Source: Stenopsyche tienmushanensis (Eukaryota > Arthropoda > Insecta > Trichoptera > Stenopsychidae). From it: a stretch of 64,000 nt of DNA. Under the pieces are notes generated by a model that was not told the DNA's origin, made no database searches, and saw only the letters and a list, made by a program, of their open reading frames with translations. This document shows positions 12,271 to 25,480 of the stretch, piece by piece. The DNA lies in assembly GCA_008973525.1 (NCBI GenBank), contig WACJ01000549.1:124001-188000 (forward strand). Reading direction: 5' to 3'. Made by a program: the position numbers and the translations under genes. Every line of letters starts with the position of its first letter. Position 1 is the first letter of the stretch.

Positions 12271-12286
12271 TTTCGATACGGGAAAA

Positions 12287-12951
12287 ATCCCGAAAGTAAG
12301 TGTACTGTGACAATAACAGACTGTGATTTTTATTATTTTTTAAGCGTTAGCCATACTAGGCAGAGGGGAATCTCCTGACAAAGCGAGAAAAGCAAGATTT
12401 TTTGAGCTCTATTGTGACTGGATATAAAAAAATAGGTGGCTCAATACACGTCTGAGTCAAAAAACATTTGACGCAGTGGTGTCACAGCAATTCTCCATCT
12501 ACCAAAAAATTCAAAACCACAATTTCGGATAAAAAAATCATGGTCTCAAAGAAAGCATTCAAAACAGAAGGAGAGGTATGCTGACGAGCGGAGTGTGATC
12601 ATTGCACGACAACGCCCGTCCTCACACAGCCTTAACCAGCAAGAAGCTCTTATACTTATTTGGTTGGGATGTGTTGAACCACCCCCCGTATTCCCCTGAC
12701 TTGGCGCCTTCACATTATCATCTTTCCCCTCCCTGACAGAACGCATGGGTGGAATTAAATTTTTAACCGACAAGCAGGTGAAGAAAGAGGTTCTGAAGCG
12801 GGGGCAGTAATTGTTGGAAGAGTTTTTCGAAGAGGAAGGGATGTCGAATATGTTTAAAAATAGTTGTATAAATGTTTCAACAATATTCTGTATTTTTTGA
12901 AATACACTTTTTCTATAAATATAAAAAAAATAGTACACTTACTTTCGGGAT
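12287..12951 (+). mobile_element. Deleted mariner-type element (665 bp)
   Basis: The ends are atcccgaaagtaagtgtac and its exact complement, a 19-bp terminal inverted repeat. The interior has plus-strand DD34D transposase residues: about 12595-12720 gives LIIARQRPSSHS, then LGWDVLNHPPYSPDLAP and SHYHL. This is the conserved 'HPPYSPDLAPSDYHLF' block, with Asp in the expected place. The N-terminal HTH and the first catalytic block are gone. It sits directly after repeat B copy 2, in receptor intron 5. Confidence 0.85.
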
Positions 12952-15900
12952 ATTCTCGAGTTTCACTTCAATTGGCTCAGATTAAATTATAAATATTTTC
13001 TTAGAATATATAACTCCAGTATTAAAAATTAATGCAATAATTTTTGTAATTGGCATATAATTCTCAATCATATCTTGTTAATTGATATGTATTTTAGAGT
13101 ATTCGGAATATTAACTCAATATTTTTAGTTTTATGTATTTATTATATTTTGTCATGATATATTTGAGTTAAGACGTTTCATAAGCTTAAGTACTTTCATC
13201 ATAAATTATCTTCGGGAATGTCTAAGAAGTTCGGGCAAAGAATGCAGTTTATATAAAACGGAATTCCTCCACGCCAAATTGCCGCCAGCTATGCGTAGAC
13301 ATGGCAAACTTTTTGAAGGTGGGACGATAGAAAATGAGAACAAAAAGATGATATCTTGATACCATTGTCTCAGTGCACGGTTCTTAAATAAACTTCCAGA
13401 TATTATGTCACAAACTTTCCACCATGAATATTTTAAATATTCCAAGAAAATTGTTTCTGAAATTCCCTGAAACTTTATCTCGCATTACTTCCACGTGTGA
13501 CACGTTCGAATAAAGTTGAACTTTTCTCTTTCGAGATACTTGCTCTTGCTTGTATGCTATGTCAAATATAAAAAAGCGTATCGTCGGAATGATGGTCAAA
13601 ATTTGCATTTATGCAAAGGTGAAATCACATGTTTGGGATGCATATGATCCGATGCTTAATTCATCCTCAGTGTACAGTTATATCTAAAATGTGTGTTTAG
13701 ACATTCAAAATTCCGTTGATCTTAGAAAGGCTTGCCTGCATATAAATTCAACGACGCATTTGAAATGCGGAATCGCTTGCAGATGGAAATATGTGAAGCA
13801 CGTCAAGTATTCGGATCTTCACTCATATTCTCGCTTATACGAAACTCAAAGCTTCACACAAACGTACATTTATCATTCAGGGATGTATGATTGAAATATG
13901 TACCAAATATTATGCAATTTTACAGTTCCAAAATTATACTAGACTAAGTGTTGGTATGATTTTTGGATTATAAAGGTTCGAGCTCCGATCCGGATTGTGG
14001 TAGAATTTTTCACCGTATCAACAAATTTGGGATCGATAATATTAATATCTTAAATCAATCGCCTCGATTCAGATTTCTCTTGATTTTATGAATCGGAAAG
14101 ATAAATAACAAGACGATTAGTGAATGATTTGCAACAAGCAATAAAATATCAATATAGAATTTTATATATACAACTTCACTAATCTCTTTTATAAGTTTCC
14201 TTTTCAAATGATCCTACTCTCACTTGAATATTTGTAAAAGTTTTCATTTGAAAATGATTTATCTCTAGAAGAGTCTCCATTAGAGATTTGATATGTCTGA
14301 TAATGAATATGGTACATTAAAAATGAAATAATGCTTTGAAGTATCACAAATATATTTATGAAATTCTTTTCTTAAGCGTCCTACTTAATTGAAATATATT
14401 TTAGAGACAACAAACAACTCTTATTACCAATAACGTAAAAAACAAAAAGCGTCCTTGAATTACATGATCAGGGATTACAGGAATCATAGCACTCAGTTGA
14501 CAACATTTCAAAGAATGTTAATAGGTTTATTTACATCGCTTTGTATGTTGATATCCTTGTAGGAATAATGCCTGTTTCTAAATACAAACTCACTGAAAAA
14601 TATAATTGTATTATAACGGATTATATGGAAAGAATACGTATTGAAACTTGAGTATCAAAGTGCCACGAAAATGACACACTGTTATTCATTTTGTGAATTA
14701 ATATTATCATATTTTGTATATTATTATTAAGATATTTATCATAATTTGTTAAATTAAGTGTATTCAAATTTCAAAAACACGTATGATTATTTAAACTACT
14801 TTCAGCTTATTTGAAACAATTCGCTGCTTTCTCAATTTATTTATATAAAACCCATTAATTTTCGCTTCAATCATTTTGCACATGAATATCATCACAGGCA
14901 ATATTTCAAAGAGATGATAACAAAACATGCACTATAATATTTTGCAATGTTTATTCGGAAAATTTGAAGCCTTTTCAAGTATTTTCTGTCTTCAAATACA
15001 GTTGTAGAAAGGGTTACTGACTTGTTGATCAATTTAAGTGAATATATCAAAGCAAAATCAACTAGTTTCCGAGGATTTTCGAAATTTGATGGCAAAATTA
15101 ATTGAAGTAGGTGTGCCTGAATTTTACAAATATTCACTAGTAATAATTGAAAATACATGAAGATTCGTATGTGAAATAATTTCCATATTTGGAATAAGGC
15201 TTCATCCTGGGTCAGTTCTAAAAGTAATCACTGTTAGCAATATTTCTCCCGAAGTAGGAAAGATAGTAGTATAGAAGAAATGCAAAGTGTTAGGAAGAAA
15301 ACATTAAATTGTCCCTTGTCCTCTTTTATTTCTGTATGTTTTGAAATAAATCTTAATTTCTATGAAAACTTCAACCTAAACTCAAGCTTTGCTATTTTTA
15401 TTGTTCATGTTAGAGTTTGAGTTTGTCGCCCCTGCCTTACAATATATCAAGCCAAATATTACGACAGATTAAGCAAATTGTATTCAGAGTTGAAATCACA
15501 AAGAATTTAGAGAACAGAGTTTGGCTCGAGATAAATTAGAAGCATTTATAGCTCTTTTATATATACGTAGTGCATAAGAGCAAAACAAACTCAACATCAA
15601 GCTTATCCAATATGTATCAAATAAACCAGATAAATTTGACATCAAATTTTAGTTATTAGTTAGAAACTGATGTTAAAAGAAAAATTAACATCAAGTTCAT
15701 TGGGTGAGTTTGTAATTTTAAAGCTCACTGAAACATTTTCTTCCTGCAGAAGAAACGTAATCACTAACAATATTTTTATAACGTTTTCCTTGGCAGCATA
15801 ACTTTTCTAAGAAAACTTCTTAAACTGGAACCGTCTGCCAAAACCAGAAAGAACAAACGACGATGAAATATGGAAGTGTCGTAGATGACCTATGCATATG

Positions 15901-16193
15901 TTCTACAATATCCTCAATTTGGATACAATTAATGCATGAATTTTATACAAGGAAATTAAAGTATTTCTAAATATTTATTAGGATTTATTGCAAATTAATA
16001 ATATTCCGGATTTTTTTAATTTATTAATTTAAATTGTGAGAAAAACTTGTCGATGAAGGAATTTGTATGGCGATATGTCAAGCAAAAATCATTTCCTTTT
16101 CATAAAGGGTCAACTATAAAAATATTGGTTATTAGAATACTTAATCTTATATTAGAATTCAAGCTTTATGAAGATATATATTTATATAATGAA

Positions 16194-16266
16194 ATCCAAG
16201 AATATCGTTCACAGGTTATTTGGTCAAGACACCGATTACGTAGTCAGGTTGTTTGGTCAAGATCGG
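16194..16266 (+). repeat. Short imperfect direct repeat
   Basis: Two copies of a word like (t)caggttatttggtcaaga, spaced 34 bp apart. Intronic and of unknown meaning. Confidence 0.4.
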
Positions 16267-18805
16267 GAGATTGAGTAAGTTTGCTCTTAGTTAAGACTTA
16301 CCAAACATATCGAGCTTATTCAAAGAGTTACCAAATAGATTATATTTGACATGGTGCAATTCTCCGAGTTAAATCTGTCGATCTAGGAACAAATTGCAAA
16401 GCTCTGTATATTCGACCTATAGCATTCAAAGTGTACGTTTTCAAAGTTTGAGTTAAAAAGTTTAACTTTAAGCAATCCGTCGAATCAAAAACTTCTTTAA
16501 ATATTCGACCCGACGTCGGTTTAACGAAATTACTTAACGACACAGAATTTTGTCGTTGTCTGGATGGCACGAGTACAATGGAAGTATTAATATAATAATT
16601 CTACGAAATCTTAGCCACTTAGTCAAATGGAATGTCTACGCTAATGAAATCACTTAAGCAAATTGATGTTCAATTTAATTAATACTGAAATGGATCGTGT
16701 TAATGAAGCGTATTGGTTACGTTATTAGCAATACATATCAAATTAGTGTTAAAAAATATAAATAAATTCCATGGGAATTACGTGTACGAATAACTTCAGG
16801 GAGCGTAAAAAGTTTAATCCAAAGCGGCATGCTTAACTGAAAGAAAAAAACCCAAAAAGAATAAATCCCGACATGGAGAATCAATTTAAAGTAATTCTGT
16901 TGATTGAATTAAATCACGTTTCCTATAGGTCGCAGTAAAATGTTCCAGAGAAAAGCACAAAAAACTGAGGGAATTACGAGACTAAAGTGCCACTTTGAAT
17001 AGCAATTGTAATTTTAACTACATAAACCTCAGGGATAGCATCAACTTTTTATCCTCAATATCGTATTGAATTTCAATTTGTGAAAATTTACATATTTCAA
17101 TTAATAAGCAAGTCGAACAAAAAAGTAAAGTGAGTGGAATTGATTACTTTACGAACTTTGCTCTGCGCATACAAAAGCAAGCTCTTTAAATAACATGCTG
17201 TTATAAGAATTTTAAAAAGTTTTCAGTTTAAAAACTTACTTTTTTACAACCAAGAAATCAGTGTACATTTAAATGGAGACGATCGATTAGAAATTTTAAT
17301 ATTCTGATTCTCCCAATTTTGTTGATATTTTTCACAGCCTGGATTTGATCCAAACAATAAGATTTCAGGAAATAGTAAATCATGCCCACAATTGGTTGAT
17401 GATTTACAAAGGAAATCCACCAATGAATCACAACCTCAATTGCCATAAAATGGTATATCATGAAGCAATGTAATTTTTATTCTCAAATCATTTTTATGTT
17501 ACTGTTAAGGCATATTTCGTGATATTTTAATATGACTGACAATTCATTAAATCGATGTATTTTTACAAAACATATTATATCCCTAAAATCGGTATGGTTA
17601 ACGAATTCACATCAGTGTATCCTCTTCTTCTGGTTGCATCTATAAATTCAACATCTGAAGTAACTTTGAAAAATATGCAAGATATTGTAGCTCGGATGTA
17701 AATATCTGAAGAATGATTTGAAGTTATATAATTCATGATGTATGTATTTTATTTTCCTAAAGATTGGGTAATTTACATCATCTAAAATATCCGTATAGTA
17801 AGCAAATAAGACCAAAATATATATTTTTTGTATTTCTTGGGTCTCCAAAAATTACTTAATATTGAAAATGACTTGACTGAATTCAACGTATTCCAAAAAG
17901 GTTTTTTTTCCAACAAAATTAAGGAAAGTTGTATATCAAGATGGCCGCGAGGGTAGTCTTGTATATGTTCATTCAGGTGAGCTTTCAGAAATAAAACTCG
18001 AAAGTCTTGCTCTTTTCAATTTAAAATGCATGGGAAGTTGAATGGTTGTTTGAGATGATATGAGCACGATTTCTTTCTATAGATGGATATTGGAGATATC
18101 CTAACATTCCAGAATACTTTTTTTCAAAAGCCCTATGATGATGATATCAAGTCGAAAATTTTGCCTAACAAAGATTGAAAAAAAACTGAATAGAAACTTA
18201 TTACGACAATATCTTATCTCAAGAATTATAAAGAGCCATTTTTAATGCAGAGTTTGATGAGCAGGTTTTCAAGTATGAGGGTGTTTTTGCTTGACATCTG
18301 AAATGTGATCGAAAGTCATTGTTGAGCAAAATATTATTGAAGCAAATATATTTTAATGTAAACTATCTAGTAGTTTACAATTCTTTAGATACTATTGAGA
18401 CTTTCCTGGGAATGACAAAACTATTAAAACTTCTCTCCATAGCTTCACATTTCGGATATCAATATAATAAGGAATATATTAAATGATTTGCAAAGTTTTG
18501 TTTTCATACCCATCTTATGCTCAAAAATCATTTTAGCACCCAATTATTAAGATATCGCAGGAAAATAGATTATTATCTTTGAGCCGTTATTAGCCTTAAA
18601 GTCTGCTGCGTATGTATCAATAGCAATCGATAAATATTAAAATGCAGCAGAAAAGCAATGAAAAAGCGATAGTATTTTGAACCTAAATATTGAACGTTTC
18701 ATTTTTGGGTCACCCACTTTTACAAAGACAAATCCAACGCTTTAAAATATACAATGGCATATGTATACTAAATAAAATATGAAACATAAATTAATGTGTA
18801 CTTAC

Positions 18806-18931
18806 GCCAGAAGATAAAAGCTCCGAACTAATCCTTCGAAAATGATTATTTAATAGCCAATAAAGAAAAGGATTCCAGAAGCTGTTACTTAATGCCAGCC
18901 ACGTAACCAGAAAATCCAGCATCGGTGGAAC
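18806..18931 (-). CDS. GPCR exon: TM7 NPxxY and helix 8
   Basis: The exon is 126 bp (42 codons), phase 0 at both ends. The acceptor is attttaag|GTTCCACCG and the donor TCTGGC|gtaagt. TM7 reads VPPMLDFLVTWLALSNSF and continues WNPFLYWLLNNHFRR. NPFLY is the NPxxY motif, and the basic NNHFRRISSELL that follows fits amphipathic helix 8. It lies 839 bp downstream (minus strand) of the TM6 exon. Confidence 0.94.
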
Positions 18932-19770
18932 CTTAAAATAAATTAAAACACGAAACATTCATTAAAACTTTTGCAAAATCTAAAATTGAACACTCGGATT
19001 GACAATGCTTTCGGGGACGAATCACAAACATTATTAATTTTTTAAATATGTATAATAGAATTACTTTATATATCCAAGGAGGGTAGGACGTGTTTGACCT
19101 GGATTTCAAGTTATAAATATCACAACGTAATAAGGCTCTTTGTCCTTTGAAAAGCACTTCGCATTAATCGAATTTATTGACTATAAAATACATTTTTAAA
19201 CGGCAGGAATATTTAATTTCAGAAGGAGTGATTTACACAGGTGGGAGCATTATGTTTTGATTCTGGAATATGGAACAAGTTTAAAACAATATATGTTTTG
19301 ACTCCATGAATTCAGTGCCCTTTTGTTATAATGTCGCTTGGGTAAATACGTTGATGCTATTGTTCAATTAGCATGAAAGTCTTCGGGAGCTGATTGCTGT
19401 ATCGCTTTTAAATACTGCGTCAGATTTGATACGCATTATCGATCTTTTAAAAGGCTTAGACACGTGTCGAATTTCTTCTAGATAAAATTTGGAGACTTTC
19501 CAAAAGGAATAGAAGCGTATAAAAAACAACAGAAGCTAATGTTAAGCATGAAATATTTATTTTTTTCGTCTCGGGGTTAAATATTATGCAGTAGAGCTGC
19601 TCGATAATAAAACCTTATATATTGCACAGCTAAACTTTTCGCATAAATAATATTAATTTGCAAGACAAAGAGGGTGCTTATGGTGAAGTTCCGAGTGATA
19701 TATTAAATTTTAGCTTAATTTTGTTTTTGTAAGGATGCCTGAAGGATGCTGTATATTTGTTGCATATTAC

Positions 19771-19899
19771 CTTGCATCCCGTACAGGCTGCTACAACTTC
19801 TTGTATAGTCGCCGGGGTGACCACCACAATAAACCCCAAAGACATTGCTGCCATTGTTCTTGAAGCTGTCGTACTGAGTATTCGTTCTTGAGCATCCAA
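19771..19899 (-). CDS. GPCR exon: ICL3 end, TM6, ECL3
   Basis: The exon is 129 bp (43 codons), phase 0 at both ends. The acceptor is attttag|TTGGATG and the donor TGCAAG|gtaata. It encodes LDAQERILSTTASRTMAAMS, then GFIVVVTPATIQEVVAACTG and CK. Aligning the Pro of VVTP to the TM6 Pro keeps the aromatic F six positions earlier. The usual toggle Trp of the CWxP motif is Val here, so this receptor may use a non-canonical activation switch (inference). There could be an additional alternatively used ICL3 exon in the 15.8-kb intron; I found none. Confidence 0.92.
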
Positions 19900-20151
19900 C
19901 TAAAATTAAAATATATAAATTAAACACATTATTTCAAAGGAAAATTTTATCATAGACATTAAGTTTAATTGACTTTAATAACTTTAGTCAGATTTACATA
20001 CTTTATTTACAGAAATGTGATACATTTACACTGTACTTTTCTATGAAAAGAAGTTCAAATTGACATGTTTTAATACACCAAAAAATATTAGCCCTAGATA
20101 ACCGAACCTGATGTACAATAATTGAACCACAAGTGCAAGACCAATGACATA

Positions 20152-21300
20152 TTAGGTTGGGGAATAAGTTCGTAGCGTTTTTATCAAAAACTTTTATTTA
20201 AACAAAAATCAATATTTTTAACAATCAATTAATTAATTATGTATTCGCCGTTGCTGTTTAATACCTTCTCCCACCTCTCGACTAATTTGTCGATGCCGTT
20301 CTGCCAAAAATCGCCCGGTCTGGTATCGAAGAATTTATTGAGCCAGTTTTTAAGGTCGTCTTCATTGTTGAAGGTAACGCCTTTCATATGGTTCGATAGG
20401 GAGCGAAAAAGATGGTAATCCGTCGGTGCAAGGTCTAGAGAATTCGGCGGATGCTGAAGGATCTCCCATTTGAGCTCTTAGAGTGCAACTTTGACGACTT
20501 TGCAACATGAGACCTGGCGGTGTTGTGAAGGAGTATGGTTTAGCCTTGTCGATGGGATATTTTCAGTTGAATAGCCTCTTTCACGCTTTGTAGCTGGACT
20601 TTGTAAAACTCCTCGTTGACCGTGGCTTTCCTTTCGAGCATTTCCCAATGCACCATGCCCCCCCCCCCAGCCTCGCCAAACGCAGATCATGGTCTTCTTT
20701 GGATGGAAGTCAGGCTTCGGTATAAAAAGCGGCGGGCGAGATGTTGAGAAGCAAATTGAAGGCGATTTTTTTGTTGTTGTTTTCGTTAAACTTTCGTTAA
20801 ACCCAGGCTTCCAATATTTCCGCAAATCTCATTGAATGAAGATGATTTTTTATGTCAATTCATGACTTGTTTGGGGACCGTCCTCCATCAAAAGTGTTTT
20901 AAGACGCTCTTCGTCGAATTCAGAAGGTCTTCCAATACGGGGCGAATAATCAACATCAAAATCGCCATTTTTGAACTTTGCAAACCATTTCCGTGCTGTA
21001 GACTCACCTATGAAACCTTCCCCGTATACGTTGCAAATGTTTGCTGCTTCAGCAGATTTTTGACCTCGATGAAAAGCGAAGAAAAGTAGGTATCGAAAAT
21101 GTTGTTTTTTACCTCCCGGATATTCCACTTTTAAGACTCAAAGTTAATAAAAAATCAAATTATTCAAAAAGATGATTAACACAGATTTGTAGAACAGAAA
21201 GAGCTCTATAAAATGAATTATACAGTTTGTAAAAAGGGAAAAAATGGTTGTAAAACAAAAAAAATATAAAAAAACGCTACGAACTTATTCCCCAACCTAA
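20152..21300 (-). mobile_element. Mariner element (mellifera-like TIRs), internally damaged
   Basis: Terminal inverted repeats start ttaggttggggaataagttc and continue gtagcgttttt; both ends are intact and flanked by TA (20150-20151 and 21301-21302). The minus-strand transposase begins at 21128 with MEYPGGKKQHFRYLLFFAFH, then the paired HTH region (GESTARKWFAKFKNGDFDV), stopping at 20850. Downstream pieces include KPDFHPKKTMICVWRGWGG and, in shifted frames, 'MVHWEMLERK' and 'HNTARSHVAKSSK'. A stretch before the WWDxxG block is deleted and a C-run (20658-20667) breaks the frame. Length is 1149 bp against about 1.25-1.3 kb for full-length mariners. Inactive as a protein source, but the ends could still be mobilised (inference). 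Confidence 0.92.
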
Positions 21301-24300
21301 TACATAAATGTATCTTTTTGAGAAAAAATCGAAGCAAATGCAATGTCAGTTCATACGGCCGATCTAATATATATTAAATTGATGCATAAGAAACGTCGTA
21401 TTTTTACATATATATTATTAATGTTGCTTTTGTACTATATAAAAGAGATTTTTTAATTTTCATAATCAAACCATCCCATTTATAGATAAATAATCATATG
21501 TATGATAAATTCGAATTGATAGGTAACATCAGTATGAATTTGCCTCAGAAATGCATTCATGTACATATTTTTTCCGGACCAATCTCTTTGCTGATATAAT
21601 TTTCTGGTTCGATACACATGATATTATTTATTTTTAACCAATGACGTCAAATACTGGTATATAAATTTTCATTGTATGTTCGAAAACGAACATAGCTCAT
21701 TTTTATTGTCAGATTTGCTAGATACAGCAAATATATTGTAACGATGTTACGTAACTTTTCAATTGAGTTATACACGTTTTCCTATTTTATTGTAAAATGT
21801 TTGCAGTTTTCTTAGCCTGCAAATCAACAAAGAAATACATCTCAACTTTCCCTCAGTGCAATTATTTTTTAAGAAAAAAAAAACGGAGAGGAATGACATT
21901 TTTCCTCATCGATTTTCTCCACAGATCAGGCCAATTCCAATTTAAAAAGTTTATTTTATCATATAAAACTGATCGTTTTCAATAGAAACATTTTTTTTAT
22001 TACATGGTGGATATTCTAAAGATGTATAATAATGTTAAATGCATAAGATGGTTTTTTGGCTTTAAAAATCAAGCTCTCTTTCATCATTAATTTTTGATTT
22101 TTCACCAAAACTGATCACATTATTTTCAATGTCATCATTGATCTGGTTAGTTAAGAATGAACGCCCCTGTTTTTATAGCCTGTTATAGTTTTAGAATAGT
22201 TTAGTAATAGATTTTATAGATAGATTCAGGTATGTATCTGGTTTGTAGGAAATCACTGTTCCATTTTTCTTGATTCTTCTTGATTGTTGAATATGACTCA
22301 TTTCTTACATCATCTTTAGCATTTTTATCTTTTAATATGTCTTCTCCATAAATTTGCAGAAGATACTTATTAGCTTTATTTGAATTTAATTCCTACTCAA
22401 CCAAAAACGCCCTGAAATCTTTATTGATGGAATTTATTCATAAATGTTAGAAATGTATATGCATTTTATGACAGCAATTTCTTCGAAATATCAAATTTCA
22501 AGCACGCTTAAAAAATCAATTTGAAAATATATCAACGAGCCATTTACATCATATTATATGATTAAATTACAGCATTCGTATCGAATTCTTAAGAAGAATC
22601 AACGAAACAATGGCTCCTATTCCACGTGCTTACAAAGAACACACGTGGAGGAACGCCAACTCGCTTTGAAAAAACAAGGGTTGTTGGCCCGATTGTGATT
22701 TCAACGTTCATTATTATTTATTTATTCTGTCAGAGCTCGGATTTTGAGAATGTTTGTTTTAAATGGTATTTTATTTAGATTGAAAATAACTGTGGGGGCA
22801 GATTCAATGGTGATTTATCTGAAGCTTAGGGTATTCATTGATGTGTGAATTGTACTGTCATCGCTGCTCTCCGAATTTACATGGTGAATTTGTAATTGAT
22901 GTGACTATCTAATAATATATCATCATCATTTTAAGTGATGCTTCCACAGAGATAGCACCCAATGTATACTAATAATTCTCTGGTAACAATACCAATAAAT
23001 TGGTATTGAAGTAAATTCAGAATAATAATTCAATCAATATCTATACGGTTTAAAATGTATCCGAGGTAAGAATCCCTATTGAAGCACTCCATTGTATTCT
23101 ACAAATCATTCGAATGATTACCTATTCGCATTCTTATTGTATTTATTTGAATAAAGTGTATTTCTCCGGATCGCTGAAGGCTTGATAGGTTCATTTTCTT
23201 TATAAAACCCCAATATATATTTCTTGTGATTAATGTTCCGCCCTTCGTGAAATCGCCAATATTTCCCACATTATTATAGATGAGTTCGCTCAAATTCATG
23301 GGGAAGTGAATCATTATCGAACATAAGTCGATTCATTTATTTATGTTTTTAATTTTCTATTTCAGGAATTTAGGGACAGCCTCTGGAGAAATTTTTATAT
23401 CCCTCCGCAGTTCGAGGGACTGAATTGTAACAGGAAGAAGAAATCAAATTACGGCGCCAGTTTCGTTCTTAACTATATCGTATAGTGGCTATATTTTATA
23501 TCGGATTTCATTGCTGACATCTTATTGCAGAATTTTATCGATCTCCGGGAAGTTCAGTATTAAATCCTTAATATATCGGGGCGAGGATGTGATAAAGAGA
23601 TCTTTTATCATCCACAAAAAGCCGTTTTTATAAAACGCACAAAATAAATTATTTTTGAATCATATGTGCGGCTTTGGAATGAAAATTAAAAGACACAAAG
23701 ACCCAAAAGGAATGAAATTTCATTACATCCCTTCATCGTATTTAATGTTCCATAAAATGATTTACGCTAGGATAATAACGCCTTTTGTAATGACGACAAT
23801 AAATCCATCCTTGAATTTCAAGAAAATGAATTTTAATTCTATTTCAAAACTCATTTATATTACGTTTGTACGAATTTTATTCAAATCCGCCTACATTGAA
23901 CTCCAATTGTGTTGCATATTAGAGCAGGTCAATTAATTAAGCATTCGAAAATTATGTCACGTAAAATGGCGGCAACATCAGTGTAATTATCCCCAATCCA
24001 ACGAGTTAATTATAATTTTCAATTCCACTAAAAATATTTTTTAACGCTTTCTTTAAAAAATATATCTGTATAGTATTTTATTTCCATAATCTGATGGTAA
24101 ATTTTATTTTGTAAGGAATATTCTATAGACCCATACAAATGGTAATCTGAGGGTTCGATATCCAGTGAATGTGGGGAGTGGGAAAGAGCTCCTTAACTAA
24201 GCTACCGCAATACAAAGATAAACGTGTTTTTATTGTTATTGATGAACTAAGGGTGTAGAAGTAGGTAAATGTCCTGAAATGATTATTTGTCTATGATTAT

Positions 24301-25009
24301 TGTATAGTACCCACTTTTTATTGGAGGACCAAAACTTCTTGATATTTGATTTATCTATACGATGAAGGTGTTTCTGAACCGTTGAATGTGTACAAGCAAG
24401 CAAAGTTATATAACATAATCACATCATCATTCAATTTATGAGGCATTTCTATTCTAAGAGGTATATGTGGATTTCTGTGGAATAAAATAACCATTTAAAA
24501 AAGTTAAAAAAAGAGCATGTTGATAATATTAAAAAGCAAAGTCTCATCATTTATCATTTACCTGAATTTTACAAAGGCTAAGAAAAATATACGAAGCACA
24601 TTTATTATATTAAAATGTTTATTCTATGGATATAAGATGAAATAGAGTAATAATGTAATAGCATGCAAGTAAACTTCTATTATGCAAAATATTCTCTTCC
24701 TTGGAGATTTTCTTCAGTATATGTATTTCTAACGTCAATTTTATGGTCCCAGGGCTGCAATTCAATTGCTTCGGCTTACCTATGTGCACATATTATTTGA
24801 GGTATCACAGAGAAAATTCCGCCATAAGCTCACTTCATATATATTTATAAAATATTTCTCCGGAAAATACTTCTTTATATCCACTAATACGTACGTAAGA
24901 CTGATCAAGTGTGCGTTCATCCCCTTCCAAGACAATGGAAATCACCCCCAATCAATATAGGCGCTCGCAAATTTTATTACTGCCGGCAATAAACATTTTA
25001 TACGAGGTA

Positions 25010-25480
25010 TGAATAGTCCCTAATGGTACTCCATAGAAATAATAAGCCACGAATCTCATCACGGATGAATTCAGCACGTACACGTTATTATCAATATTCC
25101 GGCCCATTGGGTCCGGACTGGCTTACATTTGGCTCCACGATAGGATGTGCACCCATTTGCCCTTTAACTAGACACAGAAAAAGTCACATCCTGGCCAATG
25201 TTTAATGGCCAACCCAATAATAACCTTTCGAGCTCGTATTCATCACGCGATAACGACCCCGGGGCAAAAAACGAAGCCTTATTTTGCAAAAGGGTGTGTA
25301 TGGGCACCTTAGCGCTCCACTGCACTCCAGATTGATCCTCCAGCCCCCGCAATTAAATTATTTATCTCGTTATCTTCAATCAGGGGGCATAAATCGTTTC
25401 CCGCGTTTGAATCATTAACGTGATCATGCATTATTTATTGCCTCCCGTTTACACATCTTTGTGCTATGGTTGTCACTTTA
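25010..25480. other. Candidate intronic regulatory island
   Basis: Base composition is much more balanced than the surrounding intron and lacks low-complexity tracts (ggcccattgggtccggactg; cgataacgaccccggggc; ttatctcgttatcttcaat). It has no long ORF or transposon hallmark. Such islands in large developmental-gene introns are often conserved enhancers; that is inference. Confidence 0.3.

Larger units (their letters stand above)
11867..18805 (-). other. GPCR intron 5 (6.9 kb)
   Basis: The intron is AT-rich. It holds one copy of a dispersed repeat (12080-12270) followed by a deleted mariner (12289-12949), and a short imperfect direct repeat at 16194-16266. In 13-18.8 kb I see only short chance frames and nothing recognisable. 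Confidence 0.7.

Noticed and set aside
12546..12938. 130-codon minus-strand ORF
   Set aside because: It is antisense to the mariner transposase relic, whose plus-strand HPPYSPDLAP block is the real signal.
23340..23480. Possible plus-strand exon after tttctatttcag
   Set aside because: A good acceptor-like sequence, but no sustained open frame with recognisable protein and no donor.
24150..24220. tRNA-like words (gggttcgatatcc and tagcttagtt on the opposite strand)
   Set aside because: The A-box- and B-box-like words lie on opposite strands and no cloverleaf can be drawn.
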